Positions 7,725-15,536 are shown, counted from the stretch's first letter. The stretch is DNA of 37,645 nucleotides from Actinomycetota bacterium (GCA_009930425.1 RZYE01000005.1:1-37645); one strand, 5' to 3'. Translations and numbers: made by a program. Notes: a model not told the origin generated them from the sequence alone.

Positions 7725-8584
7725 GCATGGTCAAGGGCCATGGCACCGAGAACGACTTCCTCCTCGTCGCGGACCCTGACGGAACGGTGCAGCTCGACGC
7801 CGCCACCGTCGCCCACTGGTGCGACCGGCAGCGGGGCATCGGGGCGGACGGCCTGATCGTGGCGGCCCCCGGCCCACTCGCCGGGTACGAGACCGGCGCC
7901 GCCTGGTTCATGGACTACCGGAACGCGGACGGCTCCCTCGCCGAGATGTGCGGGAACGGCATCCGCGTGCTGGTCGCCTTCCTCCGGCACCGTGGGCTGG
8001 TCCAGCTCGCCGACGGCGACTCCGTCCTCATCGCGACGCGCGGCGGCGACCGCCGGGTCTGGGTGTCGGGCGACGGCTACACGGTCGACATGGGGGACTT
8101 CAGCCTCCCTGGCGGGACGGACGCGACGCTGCGCGGCTTCGACGTCGCCGTGAAGCTCCCCGGCCTCGACCAGCGGCCGGGCCTGAGGGTCGCGATGCCC
8201 AACCCCCACACCGTGGTCGCCCTCGGTTCCATCGCCGACCTCGAGGGACTCGTCCTCGAGGGCGTCCACTACGATCCCGAGCCGGCCGAGGGGACCAACC
8301 TCGAGGTGGTCGTGCCGCTGGGGGAGACGCCCGAGGGGCGCGGCGCGCTGCGCATGCGGGTCCTCGAACGGGGGGTCGGGGAGACCCGGTCGTGCGGCAC
8401 CGGGTGCTGTGCCGCCGCCGTCGCCGTGCGCGAATGGGCCGGCGCCGGTGCGCCGGACGAGTGGGACGTCACCGTTCCCGGGGGGATGCTGCGCGTGAGG
8501 GTGGACGGGCAACGGGTCCTGCTCACCGGGCCGGCGGTGCTCGTCGCCGAGGTCACTCCCCTGGACGTGCCACCAGCACCCTGA
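7712..8584 (+). CDS. dapF: Diaminopimelate epimerase
   Basis: DapF converts LL- to meso-diaminopimelate for lysine and cell wall synthesis. The 290-residue protein has the two catalytic cysteines in their usual settings, C80 in NADGSLAEMCGNGIR and C228 in GETRSCGTGCC. It also has the KGHGTENDF N-terminus and the EGTNLEVV strand. ATG 7712 is supported by a -10 TACGCT 6 nt upstream; ATG 7727 is an alternative start. The gene overlaps miaA at its start and the convergent methyltransferase gene by 32 bp at its end. In an organism with lysine- or ornithine-type peptidoglycan it would serve lysine synthesis only. Confidence 0.97.
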   Translation: MAALSMVKGHGTENDFLLVADPDGTVQLDAATVAHWCDRQRGIGADGLIVAAPGPLAGYETGAAWFMDYRNADGSLAEMCGNGIRVLVAFLRHRGLVQLADGDSVLIATRGGDRRVWVSGDGYTVDMGDFSLPGGTDATLRGFDVAVKLPGLDQRPGLRVAMPNPHTVVALGSIADLEGLVLEGVHYDPEPAEGTNLEVVVPLGETPEGRGALRMRVLERGVGETRSCGTGCCAAAVAVREWAGAGAPDEWDVTVPGGMLRVRVDGQRVLLTGPAVLVAEVTPLDVPPAP

Positions 8585-9158
8585 AACCCCGCGACGAGGC
8601 GACCCGCTCGCAGCGCATGAAACCGGCGATCCAGCGCTGGAGCGAGTCCGCCCCCAGGTTCCGGGCCACGACCAGTTCGGCCCGCCCGTGCGGTGCCAAT
8701 CGGCCGAGCCATTCCATGAGCATCGCGTGGAGAGCCTCCTTGCCGACGCGGATCGGCGGGTTCGACCAGATGAGATCGATGGGGGTGTCCCCGATGAGGG
8801 CGGCGGCCTCCTCCGGAGTCGCGACGACGACGCCCGCCAGGCCCAGCCGCTCCGCGTTGCGCCGCGTCAGCTCGAGGGCGCGACGGTTCACGTCCACCGC
8901 CATCACCCGAGCGCCCGGGGAGTGCAGCGCGAGGCTGAGGGCGAGGGGACCCCACCCGCACCCGAGGTCCACCAGGAGACCGGCCGGCGGAGGCGGGGCC
9001 GCGTGCTCGAGGAGCACGGTGGTCCCCGGATCGAGCCGGTCCGAGCTGAACACGCCGCCGGCGGTCTCCACGTGCACGCGACGTCCCGCGAGCGTCACCG
9101 CGAGCTCGCGGCGTTCGGAGGGTGACGCCGGTTCCGCGGTGAAGTAGTGGTCGGGCAC
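8553..9158 (-). CDS. Class I SAM-dependent methyltransferase, RsmC-like
   Basis: This 201-residue Rossmann methyltransferase is of the small-domain RsmC/RlmG type. Motif I is VDLGCGWGP (63-71), the acidic residue of motif II is in AVDVNRRAL (87-95), and motif IV is SNPPIRVGK (132-140), typical of enzymes that methylate the exocyclic amine of guanine in rRNA. It corresponds to the catalytic half only, so the precise target is unknown; 16S m2G1207 is the usual annotation. The GTG start is supported by a -10 TAGGCT 6 nt upstream on the minus strand. It converges on dapF with a 32-bp overlap. Confidence 0.88.
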   Translation of the reverse strand: MPDHYFTAEPASPSERRELAVTLAGRRVHVETAGGVFSSDRLDPGTTVLLEHAAPPPPAGLLVDLGCGWGPLALSLALHSPGARVMAVDVNRRALELTRRNAERLGLAGVVVATPEEAAALIGDTPIDLIWSNPPIRVGKEALHAMLMEWLGRLAPHGRAELVVARNLGADSLQRWIAGFMRCERVASSRGFRVLVARPGE

Positions 9159-9164
9159 GTCCCC

Positions 9165-9170
9165 AGCCTA
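9165..9170 (-). promoter_or_regulatory. -10 element for leaderless methyltransferase transcript
   Basis: On the minus strand TAGGCT is followed by GGGGAC (6 nt) and then the GTG at 9158. There is no separate Shine-Dalgarno at a usable distance. Confidence 0.55.
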
Positions 9171-9276
9171 GGGACACCGGGCCACTGCCGCCGCCACGTC
9201 CACAGGGTCGGGAAATCGACTGGAATGCCCTCGCCGCAACGTGAGATTCTTGAGTCCACCCCCGTGAAAGGAACCC

Positions 9277-10710
9277 ATGCCGGACAACCAGGCCGACGAC
9301 GTCGTCGCACGCATCCTCTCCCGCGCCGGAACGGCCCTGCAGAAGGGGGCACGGGACGGGGACCAGCTCGACGTCGAGGAGCGCGCCGCCCTGCGGCGGG
9401 TGGGCCTCTCCACCGAGCTCCAGGACGTCTCCGAGGTCGAGTACCGCCAGCTCCGCCTGGAGAAGGTGGTGCTGGTGGGCGTCCACGCCGGGAGCACCGA
9501 GAAGGCCGAGAACTCGCTGCGCGAGCTGGCTGCCCTGGCGGAGACCGCCGGCTCCGAGGTGCTCGACGGCATCCTGCAGCGGCGGGAGCGGCCGGACCCG
9601 TCGACGTTCCTGGGCAGCGGCAAGGCCGCCGAGCTCGCCGACCTCGTGGCGGGCCTCGGCGCGGACACGGTGGTCGTCGACGCCGATCTCGCGCCGTCCC
9701 AGCGGCGCGCACTGGAGGACATCGTCAAGGTCAAGGTGGTCGACCGCACGGCCGTCATCCTCGACATCTTCGCGCAGCACGCCAAGTCCCGGGAGGGCAA
9801 GGCCCAGGTCGAGCGGGCCCAGCTCGAGTACCTGCTCCCGCGGCTCCGCGGTTGGGGTGAATCCATGTCCCGCCAGGCCGGTGGTCGCGTGGCCGGCGGC
9901 GAGGGCATCGGTTCCCGCGGCCCGGGCGAGACCAAGATCGAACTCGACCGGCGGCGCATCCGCACGCGGATGGCACGCCTCCGCCGTCAGATCCGCGAGA
10001 TGGCACCCACCCGCGAGACGAAGCGGTCCTCCCGCCACCGCAACGCGATCCCCGCGGTCGCCATCGCCGGCTACACCAACGCCGGGAAGTCGTCGCTGCT
10101 CAACAGGCTGACCGGCTCCGACGCCATGGTCCAGAACGCACTGTTCGCCACCCTCGACCCCACCGTCCGCCAGGCGCAGACGCCCGATGGCCGCGAGTAC
10201 ACCCTCGCGGACACGGTGGGCTTCGTCCGCAACCTGCCCCACGAGCTCGTGGAGGCGTTCCGGTCAACCCTCGAGGAGGTCGGTGAGGCGGACGTGATCA
10301 TCCACGTGGTCGACGCCGCGCACCCGGATCCGGAGGGCCAGATCGAAGCGGTCCGCGCCGTGCTCAGGGACATCCCGGGAGCCACGGACATCCCCGAACT
10401 GATCGTGCTGAACAAGTCCGACATCGCGCCGGTCGACGCGCTCGTGCGGCTCCGGCGCGCGCACCCGGAGGCGGTGGCGGTCTCGGCGCACACCGGTGCG
10501 GGAATTGTCGAGCTCCGGGATGCCATCGCCGCCCACCTGCCCCAGCCCGCCGTCGAGGTCGACGTCGTCGTGCCCTACTCGCGAGGCGACCTCGTCGACC
10601 GGATGCACACCACCGGTGAGATCGACCTCGAGGAGCACCTCCCCGAGGGCACCCACCTGCGTGGGCGCGTCGACGCCGAACTGGCGGCGGAGCTCGCGAG
10701 TGCCCGCTGA
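9277..10710 (+). CDS. hflX: GTPase HflX
   Basis: HflX is a ribosome-associated GTPase that splits stalled or hibernating 70S ribosomes; in mycobacteria it is linked to macrolide resistance. The 477-residue protein has the N-terminal HflX domain with SQRRALEDIVKVKVVDRTAV (141-160), a coiled linker starting GPGETKIELDRRRIRTR (215-231), and then the G domain. That domain contains G1 GYTNAGKS (265-272), G3 DTVGF (312-316) and G4 NKSD (379-382). The ATG follows AAAGGAA, a good ribosome binding site. The 118 bp upstream show no clear -10. Its last 11 bp overlap the DinG-type helicase gene, so the two form an operon. Confidence 0.97.
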   Translation: MPDNQADDVVARILSRAGTALQKGARDGDQLDVEERAALRRVGLSTELQDVSEVEYRQLRLEKVVLVGVHAGSTEKAENSLRELAALAETAGSEVLDGILQRRERPDPSTFLGSGKAAELADLVAGLGADTVVVDADLAPSQRRALEDIVKVKVVDRTAVILDIFAQHAKSREGKAQVERAQLEYLLPRLRGWGESMSRQAGGRVAGGEGIGSRGPGETKIELDRRRIRTRMARLRRQIREMAPTRETKRSSRHRNAIPAVAIAGYTNAGKSSLLNRLTGSDAMVQNALFATLDPTVRQAQTPDGREYTLADTVGFVRNLPHELVEAFRSTLEEVGEADVIIHVVDAAHPDPEGQIEAVRAVLRDIPGATDIPELIVLNKSDIAPVDALVRLRRAHPEAVAVSAHTGAGIVELRDAIAAHLPQPAVEVDVVVPYSRGDLVDRMHTTGEIDLEEHLPEGTHLRGRVDAELAAELASAR

Positions 10711-12676
10711 CGAGGCGGAGGCGGAGGAGGCGGTGGCGCTGCGGGTGCTGGACGGCGCCGTCGCCGCGATGGGTGGCAGCCGCCGCGAGGGCCAGCGCCG
10801 CATGACCGCCGCCGTGGCGCGGACGATCGCCGGCGACGGCGTCCTGCTGGCACAGGCCGGCACCGGCACCGGGAAGTCGCTCGCCTACCTGGCGGCGTGC
10901 CTCACCGACGCCGCCGTGAACGGCCGCACCGCAGTGGTCTCGACCGCCACGCTCGCCCTGCAACGCCAGGTCGTGGAGAAGGACGCGCCCCTCGTGGCGG
11001 ACGCCGTCGCGGCGGTCCACGGCGTCCGGCCGGCCGTCGCGCCGCTGAAGGGCTGGCACAACTACGTCTGCCTCCACAAGCTGGCCGGTGGGTACCCCGA
11101 CGAGGACGAGCCGACCCTCTTCTCGATGGACGTGTCGAGCGCGAGAGCGGATGTCGCGCGCTCCGGCCTCGGTGAGCAGGTCGTCCACGCGCGCGCATGG
11201 GCGCAGGAGACGGACACGGGGGACCGTGACGACATGGTCCCGGGAGTGAGCGACCGGGCGTGGCGCCAGATCTCGGTGTCCCGGCTCGAGTGCCTCGGCG
11301 CCGCCTGTCCGCTGCGGGAGGACTGCTTCGCCGAGCGGGCGCGTGCCCGTGCCCGGGAGGCCGATCTCGTGATCACCAACCACGCGATGCTGGGAATCGC
11401 CGCATCCGGGTCCCCGGGGGTGCTGCCGGAGCACGACGTCCTGGTCGTGGACGAGGCGCACGAGCTCGTCGCGCGGGTGACCTCGGCGTCGACGGTCGAG
11501 CTCTCGGCGGCGATCGTGGAGCGGTGCGCCCGCGGGGCCGGGCGCCACGCGAAGGACGCCGTCGAAGGGCTGCAACGTGCGGCGCTCGCACTCCGCGGTG
11601 CGCTCGACGACGTGCCCGACGGCCGCGTGGTCGCCATCCCACCGGCGCTCCTCGACGCCACGGTCCTCCTGGCCGCGGCGGCGAGGGACGCGCTCGGGCC
11701 GCTGGGCGGGCGTGCGGTGGACGCCGACGACGCCGGCGGGCGCGCCGTCCTGAAGTCGCAGCTCGTGGTGCTCACCGAGGTGTGCGACCGCCTCCTGTCC
11801 GACTCGTTGGCGGGCAGGCGGGACGTCGCGTGGGTCACGCGGGGCTGGGACGGTGCGCAGGCGCCACGGATCCTGCTCGCTCCGCTGGAGGTGGACCGGG
11901 CGATCGCCGAGCACCTCCTGGAGGGACGGCCGGCCATCGCCACGTCCGCCACCCTCGCGCTCGGGGGCGGCTTCGAACCCGCGGCACTGTCGTTCGGCCT
12001 CTCGCAGTGGGAGGCCGAGGACTTCGGGTCCCCGTTCGACTTCGGCACCCAGGGCATCCTCTACGTGGCCGCACACCTGCCACGGCCGGGCCGGGACGGC
12101 GTCTCCCCGCAGGCACTGACGGAACTCGGCGACCTGGTGGAGGCCTCCGGGGGAGGAGCCCTCGGGCTGTTCTCCTCCATGCGCGGGGCCCAGCGGGCTG
12201 CGGAGTACCTGCGCGAGCGGCTCGACACCCCGGTGCTGTGCCAGGGTGAGGAACCGGTTCCGGGCCTGGTCGCCCGCTTTGCGGCGGACACGGACTCCTC
12301 GCTGATGGGAACCCTCTCGCTGTGGCAGGGGGTGGACGTCCCCGGTCCCACCTGCCGGCTCGTGGTGATCGACCGGATCCCCTTCCCCCGGCCGGACGAC
12401 CCGATCGCGGCGGCACGGACCGAGGTCGCGCAGTCCCGTGGACTCAACGGCTTCCTGCACGTCTCGGTGGCGCACGCCGCCCTCCTGCTCGCGCAGGGGA
12501 GCGGGCGGCTCATCAGGTCGTCCACCGATCGCGGCGTGGTCGCGATCCTCGACTCGAGGATCGCGAGCGCCTCCTACGGCAGGTTCCTGCTCCACTCCTT
12601 GCCACCGCTCTGGCCAACGACTGACGGGGCGACCGTGAGATCTTCACTCGCCAACCTCCGAACCACTAGGCTCTAG
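10700..12676 (+). CDS. dinG: ATP-dependent DNA helicase, DinG/XPD family
   Basis: This is a 5'-3' superfamily 2 Fe-S helicase. The 658-residue protein starts at GTG 10700, overlapping hflX by 11 bp; a longer in-frame extension inside hflX is not credible. Motif I is AGTGTGKS (53-60). Four cysteines C124, C198, C203 and C209 (NYVC, LECLGAACPLREDC) form the 4Fe-4S domain. DEAH is at 251-254, and the C-terminal motif VI is QGSGRLIRSSTDRGVV. The absence of an exonuclease domain agrees with actinobacterial DinG. In E. coli dinG is SOS-induced and acts on R-loops and G-quadruplexes. I see no LexA box upstream here. A 27-nt perfect palindrome lies near its 3' end. Confidence 0.94.
   Translation: MPADEAEAEEAVALRVLDGAVAAMGGSRREGQRRMTAAVARTIAGDGVLLAQAGTGTGKSLAYLAACLTDAAVNGRTAVVSTATLALQRQVVEKDAPLVADAVAAVHGVRPAVAPLKGWHNYVCLHKLAGGYPDEDEPTLFSMDVSSARADVARSGLGEQVVHARAWAQETDTGDRDDMVPGVSDRAWRQISVSRLECLGAACPLREDCFAERARARAREADLVITNHAMLGIAASGSPGVLPEHDVLVVDEAHELVARVTSASTVELSAAIVERCARGAGRHAKDAVEGLQRAALALRGALDDVPDGRVVAIPPALLDATVLLAAAARDALGPLGGRAVDADDAGGRAVLKSQLVVLTEVCDRLLSDSLAGRRDVAWVTRGWDGAQAPRILLAPLEVDRAIAEHLLEGRPAIATSATLALGGGFEPAALSFGLSQWEAEDFGSPFDFGTQGILYVAAHLPRPGRDGVSPQALTELGDLVEASGGGALGLFSSMRGAQRAAEYLRERLDTPVLCQGEEPVPGLVARFAADTDSSLMGTLSLWQGVDVPGPTCRLVVIDRIPFPRPDDPIAAARTEVAQSRGLNGFLHVSVAHAALLLAQGSGRLIRSSTDRGVVAILDSRIASASYGRFLLHSLPPLWPTTDGATVRSSLANLRTTRL
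12540..12566 (+). repeat. Perfect 27-nt palindrome inside dinG
   Basis: Arms 12540-12552 (TCGCGATCCTCGA) and 12554-12566 are exact reverse complements over 13 bp around one central C. It encodes part of the motif VI strand (AILDSRIA). It may be coincidental codon use in a GC-rich gene or a structured site; the sequence alone does not decide. Confidence 0.6.
12643..12672 (+). promoter_or_regulatory. Putative ldh promoter
   Basis: TTCACT (12643-12648), an 18-nt spacer and TAGGCT (12667-12672) lie over the end of dinG and just before ldh. The -10 is good and the -35 is weak. The sequence GTGA-N5-TCAC overlaps the -35 region (12635-12647). Confidence 0.45.
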
Positions 12677-12701
12677 GTGCACCTCCAGAAAGGGACCTGC
12701 C

Positions 12702-13661
12702 ATGCCTGACACCGAACGACGGCCCCAGAAGCTCGCGATCATCGGGGCCGGCTCCGTGGGCGCGACACTCGCCTATGCCTGCCTGATGAGGGGGGTGGCG
12801 CGCAACGTCGTGCTGTACGACATCAACCAGGCGAAGGTCGAGGCCGAGGCCCTCGACATCTCGCACGGCATCCAGTTCATGCCCATGGGCACGATCCACG
12901 GCTCCGCCGACATCGAGATCTGCCGCGATGCCGACATGGTGGTGGTGACCGCGGGTGCGAAGCAGAAGCCGGGCCAGTCGAGGATGGATCTCGCCGGCGC
13001 GACCATCGGCCTGATGGAGAAGATCATCCCGAGCGTCCAGAAGGTCGCTCCCAACGCGATCGTCATGATGGTCACCAATCCCGTCGACGTCGTCACCTAC
13101 GCCTCGCTCAAGATCTCGGGCCTCCCGGCGAACCAGCTGTTCGGGTCGGGCACCGTGCTGGACTCCTCGCGGCTGAGGTACCTGGTGGCCCGCGAGCTGG
13201 GCGTCGCCGTGCAGAACGTGCACGCCTACATCGCCGGTGAACACGGCGACACCGAGCTGCCGCTGTGGAGCTCGGCCATCATCGGGGCCGCCCCCCTCAT
13301 GGACTGGAGGAACGCGCAGGGACGCGGGCTGAACGAGGCGGAACGCGAGCGGATCGCGGACGAGGTGGTCAACTCCGCCTACAAGATCATCGAGGGCAAG
13401 GGCGCCACGAACTACGCCATCGGCGTGGCCGGCGCCCGGATCATCGAGGCCGTCCTCCGCGACGAGAACGCCGTCCTCCCGGTGTCCTCCCTCATCACGG
13501 AGTACACCGAGTTCGGCGAGGTGTGCATGGCACTGCCGACCATCGTCAACCGGAACGGTGCGACGGCCCGGATCCTCCCGCCGTTGTCCTTCGCCGAGCG
13601 GCAGGGCCTCATCGCCTCCGCGAAGTCGATCCGCGAGACCGCGGCGAAGTTCGGGTACTGA
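12702..13661 (+). CDS. ldh: L-lactate dehydrogenase
   Basis: This enzyme reduces pyruvate to L-lactate with NADH, a fermentative end step. The 319-residue protein has the dinucleotide-binding GAGSVG (15-20) with D40 for the NAD ribose, and the substrate loop KQKPGQSR (87-94). In that loop glutamine is at the specificity position (lactate, not malate, dehydrogenase) and R94 is the catalytic arginine. D154 and R157 lie in TVLDSSRLR, and the catalytic histidine H181 in GEHGDTE. ATG is preceded by AGAAAGGGA, a strong ribosome binding site. It converges on lexA, with a shared strong hairpin between them. The gene suggests a facultatively anaerobic or microaerophilic lifestyle. Confidence 0.96.
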   Translation: MPDTERRPQKLAIIGAGSVGATLAYACLMRGVARNVVLYDINQAKVEAEALDISHGIQFMPMGTIHGSADIEICRDADMVVVTAGAKQKPGQSRMDLAGATIGLMEKIIPSVQKVAPNAIVMMVTNPVDVVTYASLKISGLPANQLFGSGTVLDSSRLRYLVARELGVAVQNVHAYIAGEHGDTELPLWSSAIIGAAPLMDWRNAQGRGLNEAERERIADEVVNSAYKIIEGKGATNYAIGVAGARIIEAVLRDENAVLPVSSLITEYTEFGEVCMALPTIVNRNGATARILPPLSFAERQGLIASAKSIRETAAKFGY

Positions 13662-13683
13662 GCAGCCGGATCGTCCGGGGTCC

Positions 13684-13714
13684 CGGTCCTGCGCTCACAG
13701 CGAGCGCAGGACCG
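13684..13714 (+). terminator. Terminator hairpin between convergent ldh and lexA
   Basis: CGGTCCTGCGCTC (13684-13696), loop ACAGC, and its exact complement (13702-13714) form a 13-bp stem. There is no T-run on either side, as is common in actinobacteria. The right arm is the last codons of lexA (VLRSL), so the terminator is partly coding and may serve both genes. Confidence 0.75.
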
Positions 13715-14369
13715 AGACCACCTTTCCCAGCAGCATCGCGTCGTCGCCGGGGATCGGTGAGTAGGCGGGGTTCGCCGGCATCAGCCAGATGTGGCCGTCG
13801 CGCCGCTGGAACGTCTTGACCGTCGCCTCGTCCCCGAGGAGGGCGGCGACGACCTCGCCGTTCTCGGCGACCTGTTGCCGTCGCACGACCACCCAGTCAC
13901 CGTCGCAGATCGCGGCATCCACCATCGAGTCCCCGGCGACCCGCAGCATGAACAGCTCGCCGTCCCCCACCAGTTGGCGGGGCAGCGTGAACACGTCCTC
14001 CACCGACTGCTCGGCGAGGATCGGGCCACCGGCGGCGATGCGGCCGACCAGCGGCACGAGCATGCCCTCGGCGACCTCGTGGCCGAGGAGTGGGACCGGA
14101 GCGGCACCCGGTGCCTCGGCGCCCACCGAGCCGTCCTCGCCGGCCGGCTGCACGAGCTCCATCGCCCGGGGCAGCCGGGGATCCCTGCGGATGTGCCCCT
14201 TCCGCTCCAGCGCGTCCAGCTGGTACTTCACCGATGAGGGGCTCTGCAGGCCGACGACCTCGCCGATCTCGCGGATGGTCGGAGGATAGCCGCGCTCGGC
14301 GATCGCCCGGCGGATGGTCTCCAGGACCAGCTCCTGCCTCCGCGTCAGTGAGGTGCCGCTCCCAGTCAT
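13695..14369 (-). CDS. lexA: SOS repressor LexA
   Basis: LexA represses DNA-damage genes and cleaves itself when RecA is activated. The 224-residue protein has the winged helix-turn-helix with [20 protein letters not shown] (31-50) and the scissile Ala-Gly in VGRIAAGGP (A113-G114). The S24 peptidase dyad is S148 (AGDSMVDAA) and K185 (ATVKTF). ATG 14369 is supported by GGAGGAG 7 nt upstream; a longer frame through the promoter region is not plausible. A LexA box overlaps the -35 of its promoter, so it is autoregulated. It is divergent from a LysM protein gene, as in B. subtilis (yneA) and M. tuberculosis (Rv2719c). Confidence 0.98.
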   Translation of the reverse strand: MTGSGTSLTRRQELVLETIRRAIAERGYPPTIREIGEVVGLQSPSSVKYQLDALERKGHIRRDPRLPRAMELVQPAGEDGSVGAEAPGAAPVPLLGHEVAEGMLVPLVGRIAAGGPILAEQSVEDVFTLPRQLVGDGELFMLRVAGDSMVDAAICDGDWVVVRRQQVAENGEVVAALLGDEATVKTFQRRDGHIWLMPANPAYSPIPGDDAMLLGKVVSVLRSL

Positions 14370-14419
14370 GCTCGTCTCCTCCGGCGTTCGTGTCAGTGGT
14401 CCCTGTTCTGATGGTTCCA

Positions 14420-14448
14420 AGCCTAGGGTGCCCCGCACGCTCAGCCAA
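14420..14448 (-). promoter_or_regulatory. lexA promoter
   Basis: On the minus strand, TTGGCT (14448-14443), a 17-nt spacer, and TAGGCT (14425-14420). Transcription would start near 14413, leaving a leader of about 44 nt. The -35 lies inside the LexA box at 14445-14460. Confidence 0.7.
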
Positions 14449-14460
14449 ACAAATGTTCGA
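14445..14460 (+). promoter_or_regulatory. LexA box 1 (lexA side)
   Basis: CCAAACAAATGTTCGA matches TCGAACACATGTTCGA at 13 of 16 positions; the right half-site is perfect and the left is degenerate. It overlaps the lexA -35 and lies just upstream of the LysM promoter, so one bound repressor could act on both. Confidence 0.7.
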
Positions 14461-14467
14461 CGGCGTG

Positions 14468-14496
14468 TCGACAGTGTCACTCGGGCGCAGTAGAGT
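14468..14496 (+). promoter_or_regulatory. Promoter of the LysM gene
   Basis: TCGACA (14468-14473), a 17-nt spacer and TAGAGT (14491-14496) form a good sigma-70-type promoter with a start near 14503. LexA box 2 lies immediately downstream and would block initiation or elongation. Confidence 0.65.
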
Positions 14497-14511
14497 TGGA
14501 ACAGTCGTTCG

Positions 14512-14527
14512 ACGAACAGATGTTCGA
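14512..14527 (+). promoter_or_regulatory. LexA box 2 (LysM gene side)
   Basis: ACGAACAGATGTTCGA matches the consensus at 14 of 16 positions, with complete CGAAC and GTTCG half-sites. A further GTTCG half-site at 14507-14511 sits directly in front of it, making three half-sites in a row. The box ends within the ribosome binding site of the LysM gene. Confidence 0.88.
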
Positions 14528-14536
14528 GGAGGAAAG

Positions 14537-14950
14537 ATGAGCGCAGTACTCGTCGACCAGGTCCCGGTCGTTCCCGCTGGCCGCCCGCACCTGCGGTTGG
14601 TCGTCGACAACGGCACGCTCGCCGACCGCGAGGTGCGTGCGGCGGCGACGCGCGCACGTCCCCCAGTGCACCCTGCCTCCCGGTGGGCCGTCAGGGCCCT
14701 CGGGGTGGTGCTGGGCGGGCTGCTCGCGATCGCTCTCGGCGTGCTGCTCGGGCTGTTGCTGCGAGCTCCGGTGGAGGGGCCGACCGCCGTCGTCACGGTG
14801 GAGGCGGGCGAGTCGCTGTGGTCGGTGGCCACCTCGGTGGCGGGCCCGGGGGAGGACCCCCGGGACGTCGTCGAGCGGATCGTGTCGTTGAACGGCCTCG
14901 AGCACGACGTGCTGCAGCCCGGGCAGGACCTGGTCGTGCCGGCTCGCTGA
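14537..14950 (+). CDS. SOS-controlled membrane-anchored LysM protein (YneA/ChiZ-like)
   Basis: The 137-residue protein has a cytoplasmic N-terminus (about 1-50), one transmembrane segment (about 53-76, rich in Leu/Gly/Val), and an extracytoplasmic LysM domain (about 86-135: [13 protein letters not shown] to [10 protein letters not shown]) that should bind peptidoglycan. The ATG follows GAGGAGGAAAG. Position and architecture match B. subtilis YneA and M. tuberculosis Rv2719c, both SOS-induced and linked to blocking division after DNA damage. A perfect-core LexA box between promoter and start supports SOS control here. I see no hydrolase motif, so a division inhibitor role is inferred, not shown. 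A longer frame running upstream through the promoter is rejected. Confidence 0.85.
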   Translation: MSAVLVDQVPVVPAGRPHLRLVVDNGTLADREVRAAATRARPPVHPASRWAVRALGVVLGGLLAIALGVLLGLLLRAPVEGPTAVVTVEAGESLWSVATSVAGPGEDPRDVVERIVSLNGLEHDVLQPGQDLVVPAR

Positions 14951-14956
14951 CGTGGT

Positions 14957-14985
14957 TTGCGCGCGCCCGTGGGGCGCAATAGCGT
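14957..14985 (+). promoter_or_regulatory. Putative nrdR promoter
   Basis: TTGCGC (14957-14962), a 17-nt spacer and TAGCGT (14980-14985) lie directly after the LysM gene stop. The start would be near 14992, with a leader of about 35 nt containing AGAGGGAGCT as ribosome binding site. Confidence 0.5.
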
Positions 14986-15026
14986 TCGGAGCAACCTCGA
15001 TCAGCGATCCAGAGGGAGCTGACCCC

Positions 15027-15497
15027 ATGCACTGCCCGTTCTGCCGGCATCCCGATTCCCGTGTCATCGACTCACGAACACTCGACGACGGATCGGCGAT
15101 CCGGCGCAGGAGGGAGTGCCCGAACTGCCACCGTCGCTTCACCACGCTGGAGACCGCGGCACTCACGGTCATGAAGCGATCCGGTGTCACCGAGCCGTTC
15201 CAGCGGGAGAAGATCGTCGCCGGCGTCCGGAAGGCGTGCCAGGGCCGGCCCGTCACCGAGGACGACATCGCACTGCTCGCCCAGGGCGTGGAGGAGGCGA
15301 TCCGGTCGGTCGGGTCGTCGATCATCGACGCGAACGACATCGGGCGGGCGATCCTCGTGCCGTTGCGTGAACTCGACCAGGTCGCCTACCTTCGCTTCGC
15401 GTCCGTGTACTCCTCCTTCACCACGCTGGACGACTTCGAGGATGCCATCGCGGACCTCAGGGCCCTGGAGGACCAGGCGAAGGGCCAGCCGGGCTGA
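15027..15497 (+). CDS. nrdR: Transcriptional repressor NrdR
   Basis: NrdR is the zinc-finger/ATP-cone repressor of ribonucleotide reductase genes; it senses ATP and dATP. The 156-residue protein has the zinc ribbon C3, C6, C31, C34 (MHCPFC and ECPNC) and the ATP-cone domain at about 46-136 ([20 protein letters not shown] to [10 protein letters not shown]). ATG 15027 has AGAGGGAG upstream; an upstream in-frame GTG-type extension covers the promoter and is rejected. lexA-LysM-nrdR is the same order as Rv2720-Rv2718c in M. tuberculosis. No nrd structural gene is in the window. It converges on an aldo/keto reductase across a 20-bp tandem repeat. Confidence 0.97.
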   Translation: MHCPFCRHPDSRVIDSRTLDDGSAIRRRRECPNCHRRFTTLETAALTVMKRSGVTEPFQREKIVAGVRKACQGRPVTEDDIALLAQGVEEAIRSVGSSIIDANDIGRAILVPLRELDQVAYLRFASVYSSFTTLDDFEDAIADLRALEDQAKGQPG

Positions 15498-15536
15498 TCG
15501 GTCGGGAGCACGGTCAATCGATCAGGAGCACGGTCA
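15497..15536 (+). repeat. Two-copy 20-bp tandem repeat between nrdR and the reductase gene
   Basis: Copies at 15497-15516 and 15517-15536 agree at 18 of 20 positions, both ending in GGAGCACGGTCA. They begin on the last base of the nrdR stop and end on the complement of the reductase stop codon, filling the whole gap between these convergent genes. No stable terminator stem is obvious. Confidence 0.7.

Noticed and set aside
10364-12595. 743-codon minus-strand frame over hflX and dinG
   Set aside because: Antisense shadow; covers the Fe-S helicase whose motifs are all present on the plus strand.
12635-12647. Rex operator at the ldh promoter
   Set aside because: The inverted repeat GTGA-N5-TCAC has a spacer one base too short and lacks the flanking T/A bases of a true Rex site; kept only as a low-interest observation.
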